Shown one piece after another: positions 46,249 through 60,292 of a DNA stretch of 64,000 nt. The first letter of the stretch is position 1. The number at the start of each line of letters is the position of its first letter. The notes beneath the pieces were generated by a model. The model saw nothing but the letters and a program-made list of their open reading frames with translations. It had not been told where the DNA came from and did no database searches. This DNA is from Nymphaea colorata (Eukaryota; Streptophyta; Magnoliopsida; Nymphaeales; Nymphaeaceae), in contig NC_045141.1 of the NCBI RefSeq assembly GCF_008831285.2, forward strand, positions 21,916,742 to 21,980,741. Reading direction: 5' to 3'. Both the position numbers and the translations under genes were made by a program.

Positions 46249-48450
46249 CAAGTTGGCCATGCATTGGTTGTATCAATCTCCAATTGACATTTTTAATTTG
46301 ACGGAGGGGACGTTGTTTCATCAAGATCCTTTTGGTGATCTTAGGTCTGACGGGAATATTTCCCCTTTCGTTGTAAAGGGTTTATCGCATCTTTTGAGCT
46401 CACAATGAGACGATCATCACACATAAACTCTTAAAACTGACCACTATATTGATGCATCAAGTTGGTCATGCATTTGTTGTGTCAATCGGTCAGTCATTTG
46501 TTTCAATTTCATCCATTTGAAATTTTTAACTTGATGGAGGGTACGTTGCTTCATCAACATCCTTCAGCAGTTCTCAGGTCTCACGGGACTGTTTCCCCTC
46601 TTGTTGTAGAGGGTTCATCGCATTTTTTTCGATCATAATGAGATCATCCCACATAAACTCCAAAAACTGAACATTACACCAATGCATCAGGTTGGCCATG
46701 CATTCGTTATGTCTATCAATCAGCTATTCATTTCAATTGCATCTAAATAACATTTTTAACTTGATAGAGAAGACGTTGTTTCATCAAGATCCTTGATCAA
46801 TTCCCAGGTCTCACGGGACTGTTTTCCCTTTTCTTGTGCAGGGCTTATCGCATCTTTTCCGCTCATAATAAGATGATCACACATAACCTCCTAAAACTGC
46901 CAATTATACCGACGCATCAAGTTGGCCATGCATTGGTTGTATCAATCTCCAATTGACATTTTTAATTTGATGGAGGGGACGTTGTTTCATCAAGATCCTT
47001 TTGGTGATCTTAGGTCTGACGGGACTATTTCCCCTTTCGTTGTAAAGGGTTTATCGCATCTTTTGAGCTCACAATGAGACGATCATCACACATAAACTCT
47101 TAAAAATGACCACTATACCGATGCATCAAGTTGGTCATGCATTTGTTGTGTCAATCGGTCAGTCATTTGTTTCAATTTCATCCATTTGAAATTTTTAACT
47201 TGATGGAGGGTACGTTGCTTCATCAACATCCTTCAGCAGTTCCCAGGTCTCACGGGACTGTTTCCCCTCTTGTTGTAGAGGGTTCATCGCAACTTTTGAG
47301 CACATAATGAGATGGTCACACATAAACTCTTAAAACTGACAATTATACCGATGCATCAAGTTGGCCATGCATTGGCATTGTCAAACTCTAATTGACAATT
47401 TTAACTTGATGGAGGGGACGTTCTTCATCAAGATCCTTTTTGTGATCATAGCTCCGACGGGACTGTGTCCCCTTTGGTTGTAAAGGGTTCATCGCATCTT
47501 TCGCGCTCACAATGAAACGATCATACATAACCTCTAAAAGTTGACCATTATAACGATGCACCAAGTTGGCTATGCAATGGTTGCGTCATTCAGTCAGTCA
47601 TATATTTCTATTTCATCCAATTGAAATTTTTAACTTGAAGGAGGGTACCTTGTTCCATAATGATCCTTCAGAAGTTCCGAGGTCTCATGGGACTGTTTCC
47701 ACTCTTGTTGTAGAGGGTTCATCGCATCTTTTGTGATCATAATGAGATCATCACAAAAAAACTCCTAAAACTGACCGTTGCACCAATGCATCAGGTTGGC
47801 CATGCATTGGTTATGTCTATCGGTCTGCTATTCATTTCAATTGCATCTAATTAACATTTTAAACTTGACGGATTGGACATTGTTTCATCAAGATCCTTGA
47901 GCAATTTTAAAGTCTCGCAGGACTGTTTTCCCTTTTGTTGTGTAGGAGTCATCGCATCTTTTCCGCTCATAATAAGATGATCACACATAACCGCCTAAAA
48001 CTGCCAATTATACCGACGCATCTAGTTGGTCATGCATTGGTTGCATCAATCTCTAATTGAAATTTTTAACTTGATGAAGGGTACGTTGTTTCATCAAGAT
48101 CCTTCAGCAGGTCTCACGGGACTGTTTCCCCTCTTATTGTAGGGGGTTCGTCGCATTTTTTTCGATCATAATGAGATCATCACACATAAACTCTAAAAAC
48201 TGACCATTACACCAATACATCAGGTTGGTCATGCATTCGTTATGTCTATCAACCAGCTATTCATTTCAATTGCATCTAATTAACATTTTTAACTTGATAG
48301 AGAGGACGTTGTTTCATCAAGATCATTGATCAATTCCCAGGTCTCGCGGGACTGTTTTCCCTTTTCTTGTGCAGGGCTTATCGCATCTCTTCCGCTCATA
48401 ATAAGATGATCACACATAACCTCCTAAAACTGCCAATTATACCGACGCAT
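46249..48450. repeat. Satellite HOR unit, ten monomers (2,202 bp)
   Basis: Anchors 46249, 46458, 46688, 46918, 47127, 47357, 47562, 47792, 48022, 48221; spacings 209, 230, 230, 209, 230, 205, 230, 230, 199, 230. Reference decamer used for the rest of the array. Confidence 0.93.
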
Positions 48451-50652
48451 CAAGTTGGCCATGCATTGGTTGTATCAATCTCCAATTGACATTTTTAATT
48501 TGACGGAGGGGACGTTGTTTCATCAAGATCCTTTTGGTGATCTTAGGTCTGACGGGAATATTTCCCCTTTCGTTGTAAAGGGTTTATCGCATCTTTTGAG
48601 CTCACAATGAGACGATCATCACACATAAACTCTTAAAACTGACCACTATATTGATGCATCAAGTTGGTCATGCATTTGTTGTGTCAATCGGTCAGTCATT
48701 TGTTTCAATTTCATCCATTTGAAATTTTAAACTTGATGGAGGGTACGTTGCTTCATCAACATCCTTCAGCAGTTCCCAGGTCTCACGGGACTGTTTCCCC
48801 TCTTGTTGTAGAGGGTTCATCGCATTTTTTTCGATCATAATGAGATCATCCCACATAAACTCCAAAAACTGAACATTACACCAATGCATCAGGTTGGCCA
48901 TGCATTCGTTATGTCTATCAATCAGCTATTCATTTCAATTGCATCTAAATAACATTTTTAACTTGATAGAGAAGACGTTGTTTCATCAAGATCCTTGATC
49001 AATTCCCAGGTCTCGCGGGACTGTTTTCCCTTTTCTTGTGCAGGGCTTATCGCATCTTTTCCGCTCATAATAAGATGATCACACATAACCTCCTAAAACT
49101 GCCAATTATACCGACGCATCAAGTTGGCCATGCATTGGTTGTATCAATCTCCAATTGACATTTTTAATTTGATGGAGGGGACGTTGTTTCATCAAGATCC
49201 TTTTGGTGATCTTAGGTCTGACGGGACTATTTCCCCTTTCGTTGTAAAGGGTTTATCGCATCTTTTGAGCTCACAATGAGACGATCATCACACATAAACT
49301 CTTAAAACTGACCACTATACCGATGCATCAAGTTGGTCATGCATTTGTTGTGTCAATCGGTCAGTCATTTGTTTCAATTTCATCCATTTGAAATTTTTAA
49401 CTTGATGGAGGGTACGTTGCTTCATCAACATCCTTCAGCAGTTCCCAGGTCTCACGGGACTGTTTCCCCTCTTGTTGTAGAGGGTTCATCGCAACTTTTG
49501 AGCACATAATGAGATGGTCACACATAAACTCTTAAAACTGACAATTATATCGATGCATCAAGTTGGCCATGCATTGGCATTGTCAAACTCTAATTGACAA
49601 TTTTAACTTGATGGAGGGGACGTTCTTCATCAAGATCCTTTTTGTGATCATAGCTCCGACGGGACTGTGTCCCCTTTGGTTGTAAAGGGTTCATCGCATC
49701 TTTCGCGCTCACAATGAAACGATCATACATAACCTCTAAAAGTTGACCATTATAACGATGCACCAAGTTGGCTATGCATTGGTTGCGTCATTCAGTCAGT
49801 CATATATTTCTATTTCATCCAATTGAAATTTTTAACTTGAAGGAGGGTACCTTGTTCCATAATGATCCTTCAGAAGTTCCGAGGTCTCATGGGACTGTTT
49901 CCACTCTTGTTGTAGAGGGTTCATCGCATCTTTTGTGATCATAATGAGATCATCACAAAAAAACTCCTAAAACTGACCGTTGCACCAATGCATCAGGTTG
50001 GCCATGCATTGGTTATGTCTATCGGTCTGCTATTCATTTCAATTGCATCTAATTAACATTTTAAACTTGACGGATTGGACATTGTTTCATCAAGATCCTT
50101 GAGCAATTTTAAAGTCTCGCAGGACTGTTTTCCCTTTTGTTGTGTAGGAGCCATCGCATCTTTTCCGCTCATAATAAGATGATCACACATAATCGCCTAA
50201 AACTGCCAATTATACCGACGCATCTAGTTGGTCATGCATTGGTTGCATCAATCTCTAATTGAAATTTTCAACTTGATGAAGGGTACGTTGTTTCATCAAG
50301 ATCCTTCAGCAGGTCTCACGGGACTGTTTCCCCTCTTATTGTAGGCGGTTCGTCGCATTTTTTTCGATCATAATGAGATCATCACACATAAACTCTAAAA
50401 ACTGACCATTACACCAATACATCAGGTTGGTCATGCATTCTTTATGTCTATCAACCAGCTATTCATTTCAATTGCATCTAATTAACATTTTTAACTTGAT
50501 AGAGAGGACGTTGTTTCATCAAGATCATTGATCAATTCCCAGGTCTCGCGGGACTGTTTTCCCTTTTGTTGTGCAGGGCTTATCGCATCTTTTCCGCTCA
50601 TAATAAGATGATCACACATAACCTCCTAAAACTGCCAATTATACCGACGCAT
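48451..50652. repeat. Satellite HOR unit, ten monomers (2,202 bp)
   Basis: Same length as the preceding decamer and nearly identical to it by eye. Shares its 7-bp deletion in the ninth monomer (CAGCAGGTC instead of CAGCAGTTCCCAGGTC). Confidence 0.93.
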
Positions 50653-52860
50653 CAAGTTGGCCATGCATTGGTTGTATCAATCTCCAATTGACATTTTTAA
50701 TTTGACGGAGGGGACGTTGTTTCATCAAGATCCTTTTGGTGATCTTAGGTCTGACGGGAATATTTCCCCTTTCGTTGTAAAGGGTTTATCGCATCTTTTG
50801 AGCTCACAATGAGACGATCATCACACATAAACTCTTAAAACTGACCACTATATTGATGCATCAAGTTGGTCATGCATTTGTTGTGTCAATCGGTCAGTCA
50901 TTTGTTTCAATTTCATCCATTTGAAATTTTAAACTTGATGGAGGGTACGTTGCTTCATCAACATCCTTCAGCAGTTCCCAGGTCTCACGGGACTGTTTCC
51001 CCTCTTGTTGTAGAGGGTTCATCGCATTTTTTTCGATCATAATGAGATCATCCCACATAAACTCCAAAAACTGAACATTACACCAATGCATCAGGTTGGC
51101 CATGCATTCGTTATGTCTATCAATCAGCTATTCATTTCAATTGCATCTAAATAACATTTTTAACTTGATAGAGAAGACGTTGTTTCATCAAGATCCTTGA
51201 TCAATTCCCAGGTCTCGCGGGACTGTTTTCCCTTTTCTTGTGCAGGGCTTATCGCATCTTTTCCGCTCATAATAAGATGATCACACATAACCTCCTAAAA
51301 CTGCCAATTATACCGACGCATCAAGTTGGCCATGCATTGGTTGTATCAATCTCCAATTGACATTTTTAATTTGATGGAGGGGACGTTGTTTCATCAAGAT
51401 CCTTTTGGTGATCTTAGGTCTGACGGGACTATTTCCCCTTTCGTTGTAAAGGGTTTATCGCATCTTTTGAGCTCACAATGAGACGATCATCACACATAAA
51501 CTCTTAAAACTGACCACTATACCGATGCATCAAGTTGGTCATGCATTTGTTGTGTCAATCGGTCAGTCATTTGTTTCAATTTCATCCATTTGAAATTTTT
51601 AACTTGATGGAGGGTACGTTGCTTCATCAACATCCTTCAGCAGTTCCCAGGTCTCACGGGACTGTTTCCCCTCTTGTTGTAGAGGGTTCATCGCAACTTT
51701 TGAGCACATAATGAGATGGTCACACATAAACTCTTAAAACTGACAATTATACCGATGCATCAAGTTGGCCATGCATTGGCATTGTCAAACTCTAATTGAC
51801 AATTTTAACTTGATGGAGGGGACGTTCTTCATCAAGATCCTTTTTGTGATCATAGCTCCGACGGGACTGTGTCCCCTTTTGTTGTAAAGGGTTCATCGCA
51901 TCTTTCGCGCTCACAATGAAACGATCATACATAACCTCTAAAAGTTGACCATTATAACGATGCACCAAGTTGGCTATGCATTGGTTACGTCATTCAGTCA
52001 GTCATATATTTCTATTTCATCCAATTGAAATTTTTAACTTGAAGGAGGGTACCTTGTTCCATAATGATCCTTCAGAAGTTCCGAGGTCTCATGGGACTGT
52101 TTCCACTCTTGTTGTAGAGGGTTCATCGCATCTTTTGTGATCATAATGAGATCATCACAAAAAAACTCCTAAAACTGACCGTTGCACCAATGCATCAGGT
52201 TGGCCATGCATTGGTTATGCCTATCGGTCTGCTATTCATTTCAATTGCATCTAATTAACATTTTAAACTTGACGGATTGGACATTGTTTCATCAAGATCC
52301 TTGAGCAATTTTAAAGTCTCGCAGGACTGTTTTCCCTTTTGTTGTGTAGGAGCCATCGCATCTTTTCCGCTCATAATAAGATGATCACACATAACCGCCT
52401 AAAACTGCCAATTATACCGACGCATCTAGTTGGTCATGCATTGGTTGCATCAATCTCTAATTGAAATTTTTAACTTGATGAAGGGTACGTTGTTTCATCA
52501 AGATCCTTCAGCAGTTCCCAGGTCTCACGGGACTGTTTCCCCTCTTATTGTAGGCGGTTCGTCGCATTTTTTCGATCATAATGAGATCATCACACATAAA
52601 CTCTAAAAACTGACCATTACACCAATACATCAGGTTGGTCATGCATTCGTTATGTCTATCAACCAGCTATTCATTTCAATTGCATCTAATTAACATTTTT
52701 AACTTGATAGAGAGGACGTTGTTTCATCAAGATCATTGATCAATTCCCAGGTCTCGCGGGACTGTTTTCCCTTTTCTTGTGCAGGGCTTATCGCATCTTT
52801 TCCGCTCATAATAAGATGATCACACATAACCTCCTAAAACTGCCAATTATACCGACGCAT
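50653..52860. repeat. Satellite HOR unit, ten monomers (2,208 bp)
   Basis: Anchors 50653, 50862, 51092, 51322, 51531, 51761, 51966, 52196, 52426, 52631. It keeps the 7 bp that the flanking decamers lack in the ninth monomer. Confidence 0.93.
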
Positions 52861-55061
52861 CAAGTTGGCCATGCATTGGTTGTATCAATCTCCAATTGAC
52901 ATTTTTAATTTGACGGAGGGGACGTTGTTTCATCAAGATCCTTTTGGTGATCTTAGGTCTGACGGGAATATTTCCCCTTTCGTTGTAAAGGGTTTATCGC
53001 ATCTTTTGAGCTCACAATGAGACGATCATCACACATAAACTCTTAAAACTGACCACTATATTGATGCATCAAGTTGGTCATGCATTTGTTGTGTCAATCG
53101 GTCAGTCAATTGTTTCAATTTCATCCATTTGAAATTTTAAACTTGATGGAGGGTACGTTGCTTCATCAACATCCTTCAGCAGTTCCCAGGTCTCACGGGA
53201 CTGTTTCCCCTCTTGTTGTAGAGGGTTCATCGCATTTTTTTCGATCATAATGAGATCATCTCACATAAACTCCAAAAACTGAACATTACACCAATGCATC
53301 AGGTTGGCCATGCATTCGTTATGTCTATCAATCAGCTATTCATTTCAATTGCATCTAAATAACATTTTTAACTTGATAGAGAAGACGTTGTTTCATCAAG
53401 ATCCTTGATCAATTCCCAGGTCTCGCGGGACTGTTTTCCCTTTCTTGTGCAGGGCTTATCGCATCTTTTCCGCTCATAATAAGATGATCACACATAACCT
53501 CCTAAAACTGCCAATTATACCGACGCATCAAGTTGGCCATGCATTGGTTGTATCAATCTCCAATTGACATTTTTAATTTGATGGAGGGGACGTTGTTTCA
53601 TCAAGATCCTTTTGGTGATCTTAGGTCTGACGGGACTATTTCCCCTTTCGTTGTAAAGGGTTTATCGCATCTTTTGAGCTCACAATGAGACGATCATCAC
53701 ACATAAACTCTTAAAACTGACCACTATACCGATGCATCAAGTTGGTCATGCATTTGTTGTGTCAATCGGTCAGTCATTTGTTTCAATTTCATCCATTTGA
53801 AATTTTTAACTTGATGGAGGGTACGTTGCTTCATCAACATCCTTCAGCAGTTCCCAGGTCTCACGGGACTGTTTCCCCTCTTGTTGTAGAGGGTTCATCG
53901 CAACTTTTGAGCACATAATGAGATGGTCACACATAAACTCTTAAAACTGACAATTATACCGATGCATCAAGTTGGCCATGCATTGGCATTGTCAAACTCT
54001 AATTGACAATTTTAACTTGATGGAGGGGACGTTCTTCATCAAGATCCTTTTTGTGATCATAGCTCCGACGGGACTGTGTCCCCTTTGGTTGTAAAGGGTT
54101 CATCGCATCTTTCGCGCTCACAATGAAACGATCATACATAACCTCTAAAAGTTGATCATTATAACGATGCACCAAGTTGGCTATGCATTGGTTGCGTCAT
54201 TCAGTCAGTCATATATTTCTATTTCATCCAATTGAAATTTTTAACTTGAAGGAGGGTACCTTGTTCCATAATGATCCTTCAGAAGTTCCGAGGTCTCATG
54301 GGACTGTTTCCACTCTTGTTGTAGAGGGTTCATCGCATCTTTTGTGATCATAATGAGATCATCACAAAAAAACTCCTAAAACTGACCGTTGCACCAATGC
54401 ATCAGGTTGGCCATGCATTGGTTATGCCTATCGGTCTGCTATTCATTTCAATTGCATCTAATTAACATTTTAAACTTGACGGATTGGACATTGTTTCATC
54501 AAGATCCTTGAGCAATTTTAAAGTCTCGCAGGACTGTTTTCCCTTTTGTTGTGTAGGAGCCATCGCATCTTTTCCGCTTATAATAAGATGATCACACATA
54601 ACCGCCTAAAACTGCCAATTATACCGACGCATCTAGTTGGTCATGCATTGGTTGCATCAATCTCTAATTGAAATTTTTAACTTGATGAAGGGTACGTTGT
54701 TTCATCAAGATCCTTCAGCAGGTCTCACGGGACTGTTTCCCCTCTTATTGTAGGCGGTTCGTCGCATTTTTTTCGATCATAATGAGATCATCACACATAA
54801 ACTCTAAAAACTGACCATTACACCAATACATCAGGTTGGTCATGCATTCGTTATGTCTATCAACCAGCTACTCATTTCAATTGCATCTAATTAACATTTT
54901 TAACTTGATAGAGAGGACGTTGTTTCATCAAGATCATTGATCAATTCCCAGGTCTCGCGGGACTGTTTTCCCTTTTGTTGTGCAGGGCTTATCGCATCTT
55001 TTCCGCTCATAATAAGATGATCACACATAACCTCCTAAAACTGCCAATTATACCGACGCAT
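52861..55061. repeat. Satellite HOR unit, ten monomers (2,201 bp)
   Basis: Fourth successive decamer, again with the 7-bp deletion in the ninth monomer (near 54715). Differs from its neighbours by scattered single-base changes. Confidence 0.93.
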
Positions 55062-56601
55062 CAAGTTGGCCATGCATTGGTTGTATCAATCTCCAATTGA
55101 CATTTTTAATTTGACGGAGGGGACGTTGTTTCATCAAGATCCTTTTGGTGATCTTAGGTCTGACGGGAATATTTCCCCTTTCGTTGTAAAGGGTTTATCG
55201 CATCTTTTGAGCTCACAATGAGACGATCATCACACATAAACTCTTAAAACTGACCACTATATCGATGCATCAAGTTGGTCATGCATTTGTTGTGTCAATC
55301 GGTCAGTCATTTGTTTCAATTTCATCCATTTGAAATTTTTAACTTGATGGAGGGTACGTTGCTTCATCAACATCCTTCAGCAGTTCCCAGGTCTCACGGT
55401 ACTGTTTCCCCTCTTGTTGTAGAGGGTTCATCGCAACTTTTGAGCACATAATGAGATGGTCACACATAAACTCTTAAAACTGATAATTATACCGATGCAT
55501 CAAGTTGGCCATGCACTGGCATTGACAAACTCTAATTGACAATTTTAACTTGATGGAGGGGACGTTCTTCATCAAGATCCTTTTTGTGATCATAGCTCCG
55601 ACGGGACTGTGTCCCCTTTGGTTGTAAAGGGTTCATCGCATCTTTCGCGCTCACAATGAAACGATCATACATAACCTCTAAAAGTTGACCATTATAACGA
55701 TGCACCAAGTTGGCTATGCATTGGTTGCGTCATTCAGTCAGTCATATATTTCTATTTCATCCAATTGAAATTTTTAACTTGAAGGAGGGTACCTTGTTCC
55801 ATAATGATCCTTCAGAAGTTCCGAGGTCTCATGGGACTGTTTCCACTCTTGTTGTAGAGGGTTCATCGCATCTTTTGTGATCATAATGAGATCATCACAA
55901 AAAAACTCCTAAAACTGACCGTTGCACCAATGCATCAGGTTGGCCATGCATTGGTTATGTCTATCGGTCTGCTATTCATTTCAACTGCATCTAATTAACA
56001 TTTTAAACTTGACGGATTGGACATTGTTTCATCAAGATCCTTGAGCAATTTTAAAGTCTCGCAGGACTGTTTTCCCTTTTGTTGTGTAGGAGCCATCGCA
56101 TCTTTTCCGCTCATAATAAGATGATCACACATAACCGCCTAAAACTGTGAATTATACCGACGCATCAAGTTGGCCATGCATTGGTTGTATCAATCTCTAA
56201 TTGAAATTTTTTACTTGATGGAGGGTACGTTGTTTCATCAAGATCCTTCAGCAGTTCCCAGGTCTCACGGGACTGTTTCCCCTCTTATTGTAGGGGGTTC
56301 GTCGCATTTTTTTCGATCATAATGAGATCATCACACATAAACTCTAAAAACTGACCATTACAAAAATACATCAGGTTGGTCATGCATTCGTTATGTCTAT
56401 CAACCAGCTATTCATTTCAATTGCATCTAATTAACATTTTTAACTTGATAGAGAGGACGTTGTTTCATCAAGATCATTGATCAATTCCCAGGTCTCGCGG
56501 GACTGTTTTCCCTTTTCTTGTGCAGGGCTTATCGCATCTTTTCCGCTCATAATAAGATGATCACACATAACCTCCTAAAACTGCCAATTATACCGACGCA
56601 T
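55062..56601. repeat. Satellite HOR unit, seven monomers (1,540 bp)
   Basis: Anchors 55062, 55271, 55501, 55706, 55936, 56166, 56372; spacings 209, 230, 205, 230, 230, 206, 230. Equivalent to a decamer lacking three monomers (L-L-S). Confidence 0.9.
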
Positions 56602-58136
56602 CAAATTGGCCATGCATTGGTTGTATCAATCTCCAATTGACATTTTTAATTTGACGGCGAGGACGTTTCATCAAGATCCTTTTGGTGATCTTAGGTCTGA
56701 CGGGAATATTTCCCCTTTCGTTCTAAAGGGTTTATCGCATCTTTTGAGCTCACAATGAGACGATCATCACACATAAACTCTTAAAACTGACCACTATATT
56801 GATGTATCAAGTTGGTCATGCATTTGTTGTGTCAATCGGTCAGTCATTTGTTTCAATTTCAGCCATTTGAAATTTTTAACTTGATGGAGGGTACGTTGCT
56901 TCATCAACATCCTTCAGCAGTTCCCAGGTCTCACGGGACTGTTTCCCCTCTTGTTGTAGAGGGTTCATCGCATTTTTTTCGATCATAATGAGATCATCCC
57001 ACATAAACTCCAAAAACTGAACATTACAACAATGCATCAGGTTGGCCATGCATTGGCATTTTCAAAATTTAATTGACAATTTTAACTTGATAGAGGGGAC
57101 ATTCTTCATCAAGATCCTTTCTGTGATCATAACTCCGACGGGACTATTTCCCCTTTGGTTGTAAAGGGTTCATCGCATCTTTCGCACTCACAATGAAACG
57201 ATCATACATAACCTCTAAAAGTTGACCATTATACCGATGCACCAAGTTGGCTATGCATTGATTGTGTCATTCAGTCAGTCATTTCTTTCTATTTCATCCA
57301 ATTGAAATTTTTAACTTGAAGGAGGGTACCTTGCTTCATCAAGATCCTTCAAAAGTTCCGAGGTCTCACGAGACTGTTTCCACTCTTGTTCTAGAGGGTT
57401 CATCGCATCTTTTGTGATCATAATGAGATCATCACAAAAAAACTCCTAAAACTGTCCGTTGCACCAATGCATCAAGTTGGCCATGCATTGGTAATGTCTA
57501 TCAGTCTGCAATTCATTTCAATTGCATCTAATTAACATTTCAAACTTGACGGATGGGACATTGTTTCGTCAAGATCCTTGAGCAATTTTAAAGTCTCGCA
57601 GGACTGTTTTCCCTTTTGTTGTGCAAGCGTCATGGCATCCTTTCCGCTCATTATAAAATGATCACACATAACCTCCTAAAACTGCCAATTATACCGACGC
57701 ATCAAGTTGGCCTTGCATTGGTTGTATCAATCTCTAATTGAAATTTTTAACTTGATGGAGGGTACGTTGTTTCATCAAGATCCTTCAGCAGTTCCCAGGT
57801 CTCACGGGACTGTTTCCCCTCTTATTGTAGAGGGTTCGTCGCATTTTTTTCGATCATAATGAGATCATCACACATAAACTCCAAAAACTGACCATTACAC
57901 CAATGCGTCAGCTTGGCCATGCATTCGTTATGTCTATCAATCAGCAATTCATTTCAATTGCATCTAATTAACATTTTTAACTTGATAGAGAGGACGTTGT
58001 TTGATTAATATCATTGATCAATTCCCAGGTCTCGCGGGACTGTTTTCCCTTTTGTTGGGAAGGGCTATCGCATATTTTCGATCATAATAAGATGATCACA
58101 CATAACCTCCGAAAACTGCCAATTATACCAACGCAT
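56602..58136. repeat. Satellite HOR unit, seven monomers (1,535 bp)
   Basis: Spacings 206, 230, 205, 230, 230, 206, 228. Its second monomer ends like the second monomer of a decamer (TTTTTTTCGATCATAATGAG), and the next monomer switches class right after the anchor at 57038. The junction therefore differs from that of the 55062 unit. Confidence 0.88.
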
Positions 58137-60292
58137 CAAGTTGGCCATGCATTGGTTGTACCAATCTCCAATTGACTTTTTAATTTGATGGAGGGGACGT
58201 TGTTTCATCAAGATCCTTTTGCCGATCTTAGGTCTGATGGGACTATATACCCTTTTGTTGTAAAGGGTTTATCGCATCTTTTGAGCCCACAGTGAGATGA
58301 TCATCACACATAAACTCTTAAAACTGACCACTATATCGATGCATCAAGTTGGTCATGCATTTGTTGTGTCAATCCGTCAGTCATTTATTTCAATTTCATC
58401 CATTTGAAATTCTTAACTTGATGGAGGGTACGTTGCTTCATCAAGATCCTTCAGCAGTTCCCAGGCCTCGCGGAACTGTTTCCCCTCTTGTTGTAGAGGG
58501 TTCATCGCATTTTTTTCGATCATAATGAGATCATCCCACATAAACTCCAAAAACTAACCATTACACCAATGCATCAGGTTGGCAATGCATTTGTTACGTC
58601 AATCAATCAGCTATTCATTTCAATTGCATCTAAATAACATTTTTAACTTGATAGAGAAGACGTTCTTTCATCAAGATCCTTGATCAATTCCCAGGTCTCG
58701 CGGGACTGTTTTACCTTTTGTTGTGCAGGGCTTATCGCAACTTTTCCGCTCATAATAAGATGATCACACATAACCCCCTAAAACTGCCAATTGACATTTT
58801 TAATTTGATGGAGGGGAAGTTGTTTCATCAAGATCCTTTTGTTGATCTTAGGTCTGACGGGACTATTTCCCCTTTTGTTGTAAAGGGTTTATCGCATCTT
58901 TTGACCTCACAATGAGATGATCATCACACATAAACTCTTAACACTGACCACTATGTCGATGCATTAAGTTGGTCATGCATTTGTTGTGTCAATCGGTCAG
59001 TCATTTATTTCAATTTCATCAATTTGAAATTCTTAACTTGATGGAGGGTACGTTGCTTCATCAAGATCCTTCAGCAGTTCCAAGGACTCGCGGGACTGTT
59101 TCCCCTGTTGTTGTAGAGGGTTCATCGCAATTTTGCGCACATAATGAGATGGTCACACATAAACTCGTAAAACTGGCAATTATACCGATGCATCAAGTTG
59201 GCCATGCATTGGCATTTTCAAAATTTAATTGACAATTTTAACTTGATGGAGGGCACGTTCTTCATCAAGATCCTTTCTGTGACCATAACTCCGACGGGAC
59301 TGTTTCCCCTTTGGTTGTAAAGGGTTCATCGCATCTTTCGCGCTCACAATGAAACGATCATACATAACCTCTAAAAGTTGACCATTATACCGATGCACCA
59401 AGTTGGCTATGCATTGATTGTGTCATTCAGTCAGTCATTTCTTTCTATTTCATCCAATTGAAATTTTTAACTTGAAGGAGGGTACCTTGCTTCATCAAGA
59501 TCCTTCAGAAGTTCCGAGGTCTCACGAGACTGTTTCCACTCTTGTTCTAGAGGGTTCATCGCATCTTTTGTGATCATAATGAGATCATCACAAAAAAACT
59601 CCTAAAACTGTCCGTTGCACCAATGCATCAAGTTGGCCATGCATTGGTAATGTCTATCAGTCTGCAATTCATTTCAATTGCATCTAATTAACATTTCAAA
59701 CTTGACGGATGGGACATTGTTTCGTCAAGATCCTTGAGCAATTTTAAAGTCTCGCAGGACTGTTTTCCCTTTTGTTGTGCAAGCGTCATGGCATCCTTTC
59801 CGCTCATTATAAAATGATCACACATAACCTCCTAAAACTGCCAATTATACCGACGCATCAAGTTGGCCTTGCATTGGTTGTATCAATCTCTAATTGAAAT
59901 TTTTAACTTGATGGAGGGTACGTTGTTTCATCAAGATCCTTCAGCAGTTCCCAGGTCCCACGGGACTGTTTCCCCTCTTATTGTAGAGGGTTCGTCGCAT
60001 TTTTTTCGATCATAATGAGATCATCACACATAAACTCCAAAAACTGACCATTACACCAATGCGTCAGCTTGGCCATGCATTCGTTATGTCTATCAATCAG
60101 CAATTCATTTCAATTGCATCTAATTAACATTTTTAACTTGATAGAGAGGACGTTGTTTGATTAATATCGTTGATCAATTCCCAGGTCTCGCGGGACTGTT
60201 TTCCCTTTTGTAGGAAAGGGCTATCGCATATTTTCGATCATAATAAGATGATCACACATAACCTCCGAAAACTGCCAATTATACCAACGCAT
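58137..60292. repeat. Satellite HOR unit, decamer with internal deletion (2,156 bp)
   Basis: Anchors 58137, 58345, 58575, (missing), 58965, 59194, 59399, 59629, 59859, 60065. One anchor is lost by a deletion at about 58790 (CTGCCAATT joined to GACATTTTT), leaving a 390-bp fused monomer. Confidence 0.88.

Noticed and set aside
48692..51103. Identical 69-codon minus-strand frames at 48692-48901 and 50894-51103
   Set aside because: They are one satellite monomer pair translated twice; identity reflects recent duplication of the DNA, and most other monomers have stops in this frame.
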